Shown piece by piece: positions 35,481 through 46,160 of a DNA stretch of 64,000 bases; within the stretch, counting starts at the first letter, position 1; the number at the start of each line of letters is the position of its first letter. Position numbers and translations under genes: made by a program. Origin of the DNA: Nymphaea colorata (lineage: Eukaryota; Streptophyta; Magnoliopsida; Nymphaeales; Nymphaeaceae); contig NC_045143.1 in assembly GCF_008831285.2 (NCBI RefSeq), positions 5,527,503 to 5,591,502 on the forward strand, read 5' to 3'. Below the pieces are notes generated by a model. It had not been told where the DNA came from. It was given only the letters and a program-made list of their open reading frames with translations, and searched no databases.

Positions 35481-35656
35481 AGCAGGTTGAAGGTAGAAAT
35501 TTTTTTGGCTAAGCCTAAGAGGCATTAGTAATAAAATTTTAAATTTTTAAAGGCTTGCAATATGTGAGTCAGAAAAATTACTTTGATGTGTCAATGTGAA
35601 AGTAAACAATTTTTGTGGGTCTGTGTGGGCAATTGCCTACACTGCCTCCGCCCCTG
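35481..35656. mobile_element. Possible hAT-like MITE
   Basis: The right terminus is clear: on the other strand it reads CAGGGGCGGAGGCAGTGTAG and runs into the GGCAATTGCCCACAC core. The left end is less certain; AGCAGGTTGAAGG at 35481 is preceded by ACAACTCC, which matches the right flank ACAACATC at six of eight positions. Confidence 0.45.
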
Positions 35657-35667
35657 ACAACATCCAG

Positions 35668-36021
35668 TTAAATTAAAGCTGGATCCTCTTCCAAAAGATT
35701 TTGAACCATTTCCCTTTCTACCCTCAAGAGAGCAGCTCCACTCTTGGACGTCAAGCTGAAATACTCAAGCCTCCTCGGCACCTCCTGGTTTCGGGTGAGC
35801 AGAGTTCGAGCTACTTTTTGAAAGAAAGCCGAAGCATCCACCCAACTCCTCATCTCCCAAGATATATAGCTGCATCGATGGCTCATGATGCTCCTGCTAC
35901 GCTTCAACTTGTATGTCGGTGGCCCCTTGATTGCATACCCAAGAGTTGGCTCTCTAGAAATCAAAGCGGAGGCTGGTCGCCTGCCAGCTCCTACGCATCC
36001 CGTTGGACCAACCTTCCCCAC
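35668..36021 (-). CDS. Unidentified 117-codon open frame
   Basis: The frame has protein-like composition (for example CSYISWEMRSWVDASAFF and REMVQNLLEEDPALI) and no low-complexity stretch. I do not recognise a domain. There is no neighbouring exon that I can join to it and no obvious promoter. It could be a remnant of a transposon gag-like or host gene, or chance. It lies about 0.8 kb left of the large inverted repeat. Confidence 0.25.
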   Translation of the reverse strand: MGKVGPTGCVGAGRRPASALISREPTLGYAIKGPPTYKLKRSRSIMSHRCSYISWEMRSWVDASAFFQKVARTLLTRNQEVPRRLEYFSLTSKSGAALLRVEREMVQNLLEEDPALI

Positions 36022-36892
36022 CTCCTGCTTGATTGAACAATTCAGAACAAAGCCAGCAGTGTGTACATTACTGCAATTTCAAACCCACCACTGAACACAG
36101 AAAAATATGTCGGCTCCATTTTTCTCTAAATATGGTGTTTCTCAAGAAGTTTTACATGTAATAAATTTAGATTACTTAAAAATCTAAAAGGGGACTTTTC
36201 ATTCATTAGATTTTAACTTATAGTGATCAAAACAACATGCTCTTTGAATATAGATGTACAAGGAATGAGTTAAACCAATTTCATTTCATTATAAGATCAT
36301 TTCAAGGGGCATAGTGCAATTGGGTGGCAAGGCTGCTCACACTCAGTGATCCGACGTTCAAATCTCCTAGTTGTTGTCATGCTCCAAAAATTCATTATAC
36401 GTTTGGGTTTCCATTAGTGTTAGTGTATATGCATGTGTGTGTGTGTGTTATATATATATAGACATGACCATGCTTGCTCGTTGCCACAAAATTTTCCTTC
36501 ATCATAATTCTAGTAAACAAGAAAAATTATTACGAAGATGATACACATACAATGCGAGTAAAAAACTTAAAATGATACAAAAATTTTTAATAGTCTATCA
36601 ATTGTAGTTGTAACTATAAGTGCGATTCACATGCACACACTTACTTTTAATGCAAAATCACATACTACAAAAAACAAAGTAAAAATAAAACTGCACAAAA
36701 AATGGAACAAGAAAGAAAATCTGTCTCAGAAGAAGAAAATATAAAATTGAAAGACAAAGGCAAAAACTCATGTTGTCAATGAGAAAACCTTAGGCTATCT
36801 AGGCAATGTTTTAGGCATTTTCAGATTGCATGTTGCCTAAAACCGTGGGATGGTGGCAAAGCCATCTGCTGATTTTCTGCTAGCTCCACTCT

Positions 36893-39629
36893 GTGGCAGC
36901 CATAGTTACTGCACACTTCTATCTACGAGGGAATCTCACCTCTCAAGAAGCTTGTTTCGGAATCCGGGAACTTGACAATTCCTTGGAGAGGCGAAAACTT
37001 GGAGAAGCTTGGTTCTCACTTGCAGGAAGCACATCTCAAATAATTTATTTTCACTTCATTGTCTATTCTTTTATTTTATGATGCAGAGCGGGACCGAAAG
37101 AACCCTGTAAATCTGGATCTGCCAGATATATCCAGGAACTCACTTCCCCATAGGAGTGCCGTTGGATCCATGTGTGCATCATGACTGAGGACAGGTTGAA
37201 GTACAGGTGAGATGGTCCTCACGTGGGACGAAAGTGCAGATGAGTTGCTGGTTCAGTTCTTGGGGTTGTACACGAGTCGAGTCGAATTCAAGCCGGTCAG
37301 CTCAACTAGACTCATATTTTTCAGGTTGAGCTTTACTTGAACTGTACAAGATCAGCTTGAGCTCGACTCAATAGAGCAAGTCCTAGCTCAAGCTTGACTC
37401 ATTTAAGCTCGTTTAGCAACTCTTCATTTGACTTGGTTAATTTTTAGTTTGAAAATTATAAACAACAATGATTACCTAAATTAAACGAGTTTACTCAAGT
37501 TTAATCAAGTCGAGTTTATGCAACTCGAACTTGACTGGTTTGTAAGCTCAAGTTTTTATTTGAATTGGAGCTCAACTCATTTACAGACTAATCGAGTTTA
37601 AACTAGCAAATTCGAGTTGCACTCGAGTTGGGCCGGCCTGTTGTACAGCCTCATTCATAGTCGTAAAGGACTCGGTTGGATTTCGGATAGTCCTATAGTT
37701 TTATTTATATTGGATATATTTCGACTTTTTTTTATTTCATTTAGATTGGACCCATTTACTAGATCCATATATCCATTTAGTATGTGTTGGCGTGGTATAA
37801 AGGGACCATACGTTCCTTTCTTGGGGCTAGTTGATGATTTTGGAGAAAACTATTGTTCTTTGTTCTCGATTATTTCATTACTTTCATTGCTTCTTCATTA
37901 GTCGACCTAACATTTATCAGTTGATTGTGAGTTAGAGTAGAAATCCTCTTCCCCACTGCATCACTTGCATTTTGTTCATTGTCTTATCCTTTTTCTTTTT
38001 TAGTTTACTTTGTACTTTTTACATTAATGTATACGATATTATGTTGCAGTAAATACAGAATTAATTTTTCTTGAACTGACTACTTACTTTCGTGTGTTTT
38101 ATTGATTTAAAGTATTGTTATATCATATATACTCTTTTTGCTTATATAATTGTTCTATATATACTGAACAATCTTGCTACCTGCTCCCTGGAAAAATTTG
38201 ACGTCTGCTTCCCCGCTTACGGTTCCTGAATTCATTTCTTTATCTTGGTAACTACTTGTCAAGCTGCCTGAATAGAGGCCAAAGGTTGATTTTCTAAAGA
38301 AAGTGATGTGAGGGAAAGGGCCATGACATGGATTTTCGTTAAGAAAGAGAAAAATTAAATTTTCTTAATAGTTACCTGCTCAAAACTATTTGGATGAAAG
38401 TAGCAACTGAAGCATGGGTTTTGAATGAGGCATGCATGTGGGTATTTCTTATGAGTATAAATATGAATGTCCAACAAAGAGGGTTTGAATCTGTGGGTAA
38501 TGAAGAGAAGAAGAGCCCTCTCTTGCAGATTTGGTACCTCAAATTGGTGTAGAATTTTGACATGTTGAGTTCATCACCTTCTGGCGTCTTCTATTCTTAG
38601 TCTGAAAGCAACCATCTTTGTCTTGTTTACCTTGCATTTTTCGGTTATTTAATTAGCCATCCATAAGTATTCATGTCATCATATAAGTGCATTTGCTGAA
38701 GAAGATATTGGGCGACATGCTATGGCTGCAACATCTCTTGGTGCTGCAAATGCTTGCAAATCTTCAGGATTACTGCAATGGTGTAGGATGAAGTAACTGA
38801 CGTTCTTAATCCTTCTTGTTTGTGCATTTAAGATATGATTGCACTTTTCGTTGAAGAACTTGTGAATAGATTGCTTGTAAGATGTGACGCTGCATTGCAG
38901 AGGCAAGAATTGTCCACAATGGCAGAATGTGCAAAAATTCTGCCACACGTGCGAGATTCTGATCTTGCCCTCTTGATATTTCACTTTTTACTGGATTCAA
39001 CAATCTTCTGCTATTAATTTCTATTTTCAGGTTTTACAGGGATTACATGTTTGATATTTTCTTTAACGTGATATAGATGACTCTGATTTGCTTGGCAGCT
39101 ATAAGTAGCCGTTATGCTACTTTAACAAAAGTAAAAATGAGCTTACGTTTGTGTAAAAATCACGGTATTGATATGGCAATTGACAAAGCCAAAATAGAAG
39201 TAATTTCATTATTTAACACACAAGCAGCATGAGGTTTTAAGCTTCACCTTATGTGCTTGGACATACAATGGTTGTCAAGTCATTGCATGAGAATATGCTT
39301 TTTGTCAAATTGAGGTTTAAGTTTCAACTTGGTACTTGGAACATAACCAATTGCTAAGCTTGCTATGTACTTGCATCAGAATATGCATTTTGTGATGGTT
39401 GGAAGTATTGAACATTGTTCTGTATCCCAGTGCTTCAAAACAGGTTCTGCTCTCTTATTTTCTACATGTCCTTCAGCTTTCAAGGTTGTGGTGTTGCTTT
39501 TATGGCGTGCAGTTTAACAGGGGTAGCTCTGCCATGCAACACTGTGTTGCTTCTCGACAAATCTTCATTCATGTGAAAGTGATGGTCTTAAAGATAATGC
39601 TACTGCAGCGTGACATCTGTGGCATGTGA
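36893..39629 (+). pseudogene. Unidentified gene fragments in the left arm, plus strand
   Basis: Several exon-like segments run in the plus direction. One (36893-37035) contains GIRELDNSLERRKLGEAWFS. A second follows an acceptor-like GATGCAG near 37086 and contains DRKNPVNLDLPDISRNSLPH. A third (about 38685-38800) contains ISAFAEEDIGRHAMAATSLG and is absent from the right arm. A fourth (38828-39014) contains MIALFVEELVNRLL and RDSDLALLIFHFLL. A fifth frame is at 39399-39629. I do not recognise the family, and the fragments do not join into one open frame. They are convergent with the IPK2 pseudogene. Confidence 0.35.
37178..37652. mobile_element. Insertion specific to the left arm, with a TIR element of about 390 bp
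   Basis: The right arm reads straight across at 49440/49441, whereas the left arm has about 475 extra bases. Within them, 37262-37650 has inverted ends: GGGTTGTACACGAGTCGAGT on the left, and on the right, reverse-complemented, GGCTGTACAAC followed by CGAGTGCAACTCGAATT. The interior is rich in GAGCTC/CTCGAGT motifs. It is non-coding and looks like a non-autonomous DNA element. The 85 bases before it may be left-arm sequence lost from the right arm. Confidence 0.55.
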
Positions 39630-40329
39630 GATTGATGACATCTAATGCGTCGCTGGTCTACGCTTGTAGAGGGAGAAGATGAGGTCGAAATGCGTTCAAG
39701 CTTGTTGAGGGAGAATAAGCTTTAGTTATCAACTCGAACAACCGAGGATGGATAAGGAGAATAAATGGTACAACTTGGAAAAATGACCATCTAAAAAACA
39801 GCTGATAGCGCAGAGGAGCAACGTATTGGAACTAAAGAATGGGAGGGACCCAGTTAGAGATGGAAAGCTGATGCTATTATGCAGAGACACGGACGGGACT
39901 TTGTCAGATTGGCTAGCGGTCTGTTGATTGATTCTGTAGCTGTGTTCGAGAGTAAGCCTTATTGTTGTGAGCGACTATGTCCAAGTAGTTTGTGTTTTTT
40001 TACCGGATTTGAGCATCCTAGTTCTTCTTGTAAATAGCTTTTGTTGGCATAAAAGTAAGGGGCTTACTTCCTCCCTTCAATTTTCATTGGAAGTACACCA
40101 AACAGTTTCAGATGGTGCAAGGAGTAATGGACACACCAATGAGAGGAAAACTATGACTGCGCATCTGACAAATGCCACTTTTTTCTCTCTCATTGTTGCA
40201 ACTAGTGAATAGAAAACTTGAAGATCACGAAGATTATAATAACCACCCTTCCCGAATTGCTTCCTACATATTAATATTCAAAAGACAGCATGTAACCACT
40301 TAAAGCAAGAGTCTGTCATCACACTAAAA

Positions 40330-40955
40330 TGCAGATTCTAACTGCGTTTGAGTATATACCCAAGTTTGCTAGTCCAAGCCACACTACCATCAACACTCTC
40401 AAGTATATCCTCCACAAACTTTATCAACTAACACAATCCTCCCAAGAAGTTTTGATCAATCACTCTTTCTCCATCCACAACATGCGCGAAATCCACAAGC
40501 TTCACAGAAGCCGCCACCGGTCCCGGCCATACATCAACAGCACCGAAGTCAAGTAGAAGTGGTAGAACGTCTGCTTCTCGAACCACTGCTTCAATTCCAG
40601 CAACTGCGCCAGAACTCCGGTCGGACCGCCAAAGATGGTGGGTGCATGCGCGCAATCCGGCGAGCTTGAAGAAGTGTTTGATGAAACAAACGCCCTCAGG
40701 ACCGATCTAACTTTATCAGCACTGAGAATGGCCTTCACCCAACGCCTCCCAGGCTTCCATAAACCCAGTTCTTCAGTCTGGTACACCCGCAACCCAGAAA
40801 TCCTAAACCCCAGTTTCAAACTGGTGGAAGTTCTATCCTTTTCCACTCATTTGTCCACGTACTCATCCGACGCTTCCAGGCCCGAAGGACCGATTTTGAT
40901 GTCAATTACAGAGGGACGATAAAGGGATGAGACGACGTCGTTGATGAGAAGGTGC
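40330..40955 (-). pseudogene. Inositol polyphosphate multikinase pseudogene in the left arm
   Basis: Mirror copy of the IPK2 gene at 46161-47045. It starts abruptly at a point corresponding to about residue 85 of the intact protein because the 5' part is deleted (junction near 40960). The PSVIDxKIG catalytic block is present (with I for V), but the following SRTWYPG block is altered. A TGC codon of the intact copy (Cys121) is TGA here. A 19-bp deletion after LLMYGRD shifts the frame before the VKLVDFAHV block. A 13-bp deletion near 40363 removes the normal stop codon. It cannot encode an active kinase. If read through from the plus strand it would give RNA antisense to IPK2 mRNA. Confidence 0.9.
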
Positions 40956-40984
40956 TCCCAGAGACCCGAACCTACATTTTGTTC

Positions 40985-41055
40985 TTAATCCCAGACATGA
41001 CTTCACGTTCTCAAAATTTCTACATGACTTCACGTTCTCAAAATTTCTGTTCTAC
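40985..41055. repeat. Short tandem duplication in the left arm
   Basis: CATGACTTCACGTTCTCAAA and the following ATTTCTA recur with a 29-bp period. The right arm has a single copy near 45780-45830, so the duplication arose after the arms formed. Confidence 0.75.
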
Positions 41056-41410
41056 ATGACTTCATGTAACTCAATTTAATGATGGCAGTCATTACAACTT
41101 TTGGAGATTGCGATAATTCTTTAGTCAGCAGCAACTGGGGCAGCCGATAGCAATAGCTACACAGTAGAATAGTGGTGACAAGACTGCAGTAACCACAACT
41201 TCAATGGTGGAGTTTTTTGGTGATTGTCAAGCAGTACCAATAATGATAATTTGACCTGGTACTTGGTAGGATAATGAATTAAGCGATGGGAATGGCAGAG
41301 GCAGCAGCAGTATGGTAGCTGTTGGTAATGGGAAGGTGGCAGCGGCTAAGTGCTAGTAGTGAGGGCGAAGTTGGCCCATTTGCATAAGGAAAGCAACGTG
41401 AAACATAATG

Positions 41411-44400
41411 CTACGTCTTTCTTACTGTAAAAATGGGTCCGGAATTTAGAGGCAAGAGGCTCCAACAACGACCATTACTGTCAACACAACATGAGTGCCA
41501 ACCGCACTGATAAGTGCCCACGGGGAACGCGGAAACATCAAGCATGCATGTTGAGAAACCCTGCATGTTCTGGTTAGGCCGTGAACTTGCAAATGACTTC
41601 ACGAAACCTGACTTTTCAAGCCCTTCAACCGTTTCAGCTGTCCTGCCAGAAGCCTCACCCTTGATATACTGCAGTAATTTTTCATTTAAGTTCATCATTT
41701 CTTCAGTCTCCCAAGCTCGAAAACCTACACTCACTTGTTTCACATCCTCAGCATCTACCAGACAATCAGATGGTCTAGCTGCAACAATGCAGTACATCTT
41801 CATAATGCCAGTATGCAGCTTAGGTGGTAGATTTTTCATTTGAACGCAGAGATTAAGATGAAACCAACAGCCTTGAGCAGTCGACTGTACACAATCCTTG
41901 CTTCCCGAATTTGAAAAGATCTCTGCACCAATACAACGCCGACAACACAACCAAGAACAAGTTTGATTAGTAAAGATTGACAAATACCTCAAAAGCAATG
42001 GCAATCTCATTTATACAACAAAAGGATTGGCGACAGCAGTTTAACACATAAGATCGAAATAAACAGCTAGCTTATCCTACATGGAAATGAAGTTCTCGTA
42101 GTACGTGATGTAAAACTATGATGTAAAACGCATACCCATATGACTCTCTTGTAGCACCTTTTTGCAAGTAATGCAGAAGAATGCCACAAGAGGTTGGAAA
42201 TTATTTCTCAAAAATACAGAAAAAGGAAGAAACTATTGTAGGAGAAGATTTAACTCAAGGGTCCTGGAGCTCATGAAGTGGACGAAGTTTTCAAGTGCTA
42301 CGGCATCCTTTATACCAACCTAAAACAGAGCACGATGAGCAGCACTTATGCTCAGCAGCATTCAAATTACATGAAGAAGTTGTTGCTTCTATACCATGAT
42401 GCGACATCAATATCCAATACAGGTAAGGTTCAAAAGCATTTATTGTATGTGAGAAGGTACCTTGTTCGGAAAAAAAAGCCTGGGATACAGAAAGGCAGGT
42501 GAATCCATCTTCCCAATACTTCTGACAGATGAACCACCCCAGTCATCACTAGATCGACTCGGTCAATGTTACTGTTTTCCCCAACTGCACACTTTTGCAA
42601 CCTAAGCACCCGTGGTATAGCAAACCTGCAAATTTCGAGTGATCCCTCCAAGACATAGTCATAGCTAAAAAACTGTGTTCCAGATGGCAAGAAGAATACG
42701 TTCCCAAAAGTTCTTGAGAACAAAACAGTTCTTCACTGATCTCCGTATCTGCATGCCACAATCACTCAGCTAGATCTTGTACCAGCTTTGCATGAAGCTG
42801 CTTTCTTGAACTCCAAGAGCTCAACACATCAAATTCATTATCTGGCAGTTCAGGAAAAAAGACAACAAAGGCAGCAGAGAAGGCTAATAAGGAACAATTA
42901 AGTGCAAGAATCGAGATATATCTAAAGCTTTCCATTTCGATGTCCATGAATGACATGGCTAGAAGATCAAACTCTTTGGCTAAACTTCTGAACTGAAATG
43001 ACACGTGAGCTGATATGTCAGTGCATCCAAAATTTGCGCATTGTTTGGGAAAGCTCATCCTGACATTCTTTTCAGCAGGTTCTTCATTTCTGACGCTCCT
43101 TTTATCACAAGTGAAAAGTTCCAACATGCCTAACATGTCCGACAAATATTCAAGGGTCTTTGCTCTTAGCTTCAAAAACCATCTCTGAAAATAAAAAGTA
43201 GGTTCTAATGTAGTAGCAGTAGATAACATTACCTCTGCAAGACAAATTTTTCTGTGCACTTCTGCAACTTTAATTCCACATTCTTGCATGTAGGGTATTT
43301 TGGAGCAAAAGTCAGTGGCTTCCATTGCAAAAATCCTGCTAAATTTCCTGTCGTCATTTATCTTTACCCAGTCAAGAAATTGGATGGTTTTTTCATCAAA
43401 AAAGAGGCTGTGGAGTTCATTTTCAGCACAGGCAAAACCTGAAACTGATCGCAACCAACAATAACAAGAATCTGATTGCACTCCTCCAAGACAAAGCAAC
43501 TGGCTGAATATGAATGAAGTTGCAAACCAAGCACCTTGAATAGCAGCATATTTACTAATCTTGTAGACTATCCAAAATTATTCCGTCATTTTTTTTGCAA
43601 AATCCAAAGTGAAGCTTTCATGTTTAACTCAGAAAGAATCATGCTAGTTTTTCAGGCAATCATTTTCATGATTAGTTTCTGTCAGGCCACCAGTCCTTTT
43701 TCCACCATCACGGACCAGACATTGGCAGCTCACTGGTTAATTAAAACCTTCAGGTCCCTCCTGCCTACCGGAGAGTACACCCACCTTCAACCTCGTGCCA
43801 AGAGATGTCCCTCTTGAACTTCGAACTTGTTATCGACCATCAACTTGGTCATATTCATAAATTGCCCCCACCGAATAAGAGGCACTATTCTGAGAATTTT
43901 GTTTCAGACATTCATGCCTGCTGAAGATCGAACTCTGATTTGGTTTTTTCAATAAATTGAGCTTTACATGAAAATGCAGAAAGAATGAAACGATCATATA
44001 CATCCCAGAATTATGACTGAAGTTATCTTTCCAGACACATTCCATAAGCAAACTAACGGTATCGCTAATATTAGCATCAATAGTATCGGCTGCATCAAGA
44101 AAATCAAGACGTGCAAGAAAATCTGCATAAAGAAAACAACAGACTTGCAATTGATGAATCCAGCATCCTTCCTTGAATTGTAGGGACTTGACCACTAGAT
44201 GAGTGAGAATTTTCTTCATTATCGTAGCCTTTTCTCATTTCTTTGGAAATGACAACAGAATCACCATTTAATTTTCCCTGAGCACCAACCAAGGTTTCTA
44301 CCAAGCCTTTGACCCTGCAAAGTGCTAGGTGAGATACCATAGTATACTCCTTCATGAGAACCCTAACAAGTCCAAGTAAATGTTGCAATTCTTGCTCTAG

Positions 44401-45590
44401 CTCCCCATACAATTCATCCTTTGATCCACATATGGCTACTTCTGACTTGATCTCAGCAGCCCCCTTCTCACAAAGCAAAGTAATTTCATCCATTCTCAAC
44501 AGTGTCAGACTACATGGGAGAATTTGTAGATCATTTTCACCAGACAAGGGGCTTGTGCTTTGTGGATTAGTTTGATAGCACTTGGACATGATCAAGCATT
44601 CATCAAATTTATCACGCCAAGTTTCTGGGGTAATCTTCCTAACGCAGAAAGCTAAGTAGGCCAAAAGCAACATGTTTGACTGCCAGATTATGAGAACGAG
44701 CAGCAATTTCTACAACCTTTATCAAATCAACCACAATAGACTGATCCAGAGATGGTAGAGAAAAGCGGAAAATCTGTCAAGTAACAATGAAATTTTCAGT
44801 ATATAGCGAAAGGATAATTATTATTTTTTTCTCCTAATGTGTATGTAAGGAAGGTATGAGAGTGAGTGAGCTGAACATGCATACACACAGACAGATGGAG
44901 CTCAGGAGGAGGGGAGAGAGTAACCTTGCGCAAAACTCTCATGGCCTCACATCGCAAATTCACAGGACTATCAGACTTCTCTAAAAGTCCAAGAAGAGCT
45001 CTCAATGCATTCTCATGAACAGGAATACATGAAATTGCTTTTGGTGAAAGAAGCCAAAAACATTTCAATGCTGTTATATGTGAATCGGATGGCAGATCAA
45101 TCCTCAGAAATGAAAGGAGCAAATCCATCTGAGGCCAAGGTAAAGAAGAGCACAAATTAATGCCAGAAAAAAGGAATTTTTTTTATGACAACAACAAAGC
45201 ACCTAAAAGAAAATCCACCAAACTCAAGCAGTAGAATACTAGTGGCATATGAATGCTCTAATGACCAAAAAAAGTGTCTGGTAAAAGCCAGCAATAGCAC
45301 TATAAGAAGCACTTTAAGAAAAACCAAAAGTATCCACCTGTCAATATTGATAACCACAATAGCCAGCATAAATAGAAGCAACTACTTGTCTAAAAGGACA
45401 ACATAACGATACAAGCAAAAGAAATAATTAGTCAACCATAGCCTAGTTTCACATACTAGTGTAAAAAATAATGCAGCTCAACTGGTTGCTCACCTGGTCA
45501 GAAAGGAGAACTGATGACTTCGAAGCAAGTTTTTCAAGTGCTAGAAGCATGTCAGCCACAATTTCAGCATTTTGAGAATCCATAGTCAAT
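41411..45590 (-). pseudogene. Integrator complex subunit 7 (INTS7) relic, intron-containing, N-terminally truncated
   Basis: Exon-like blocks on the minus strand match plant INTS7 in order. 45590-45494 has ADMLLALEKLASKS. 45128-44925 is an ARM-like helical block starting MDLLLSFLRIDLPSD, with good splice sites. 44773-43830 follows. 43565-42762 has AAIQGAWFATSFIF, DSCYCWL and FQRWFLKLRAKTLEYLSD. 42723-42470 has EICRFAIPRVLRLQ. The terminal block 41925-41411 has GFRAWETEEMMNLNEKLLQY, VSAFPVGTYQCGWHSCCVD and LLPLNSGPIFTVRK. Breaks: an apparent 1-bp insertion at about 44641, a frame change at about 44105, an in-frame TGA at 42762 between LVQDLAE and LWHADTE, and a frame change at about 42700. The N-terminal half of INTS7 is absent. 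Retained introns show this is not a retrocopy. INTS7 normally belongs to the Integrator complex that processes snRNA 3' ends. Confidence 0.8.
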
Positions 45591-46160
45591 TTTTTTTCCA
45601 GTCTACCAAGCATAAGATAAAAGTTCTCCAGTCAAAGGATGAACAAGTATTCGCTCTTCTTATTAGAACTTCATTCAGAAGCGGTGCATAGCTATCGGTT
45701 GCCCCAGTTGCTGCTGTCTAAAGAATAATCGCAACCTCCAAAAGTTGTAATGACTGCCGTCATTAAATTGAGTAACATGAAGTCATGTAGAACAAAAATT
45801 TTGAGAACGTGAAGTCATGAATGGGATTAAGAACAAAATGTAGGTTCTCAACTGAAGTGCATCTTTGAAATGCCCGCTACCTCACCGTAAAGCCACGGCG
45901 TTCCGGGTGGCGTGCTGGTTCTTCGCCGCATCGCACTTGTCAATCAAGACAAATAACGCGGCGAGACGCGGTTCCTCTTCCTTTGTGTCGGTGCGAGCCG
46001 TGCGGCATCTTCCATCGAATAGGCGGAAAAACTGGTGGTGGTTTATTCCTTCTTTTATATTGGACCGGCATCTTCTGTCGAACCCAAGGTGGAAAAGCTA
46101 GTGCTGGTTTCGGTTGCTATGCCGGGCTCTTGAGGGAGGAGGGAAGCAGAACGGAAGGAG

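Larger units (their letters stand above)
36841..41155 (+). repeat. Left arm of a large imperfect inverted repeat
   Basis: Aligns by eye with the reverse complement of 45690-49775. Anchor matches, left with right: 36895-37175 with 49450-49720, 37653-38480 with about 48660-49440, 38800-39020 with 48420-48640, 39400-40320 with 47080-48021, 40330-40950 with 46400-47065, 40965-41150 with 45690-45850. Similarity is high except for a few large indels: an extra block of about 475 bp at 37178-37652, an extra stretch of about 315 bp at 38485-38800, and a loss of about 550 bp at about 40960. Confidence 0.9.

Noticed and set aside
39967..40212. 81-codon frame in the left arm (and the related 47061-47432 frame in the right arm)
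   Set aside because: Overlaps the 3' flank of the IPK2 copies, hydrophobic start, no family match; similarity between the arms is explained by the duplication itself.
41411..45590. Interpretation of the spacer as an intact INTS7 gene
   Set aside because: At least two frame changes and one stop interrupt recognisable INTS7 sequence within exons, and the N-terminal half is missing; alternative splicing that avoids all of them was not found by eye.
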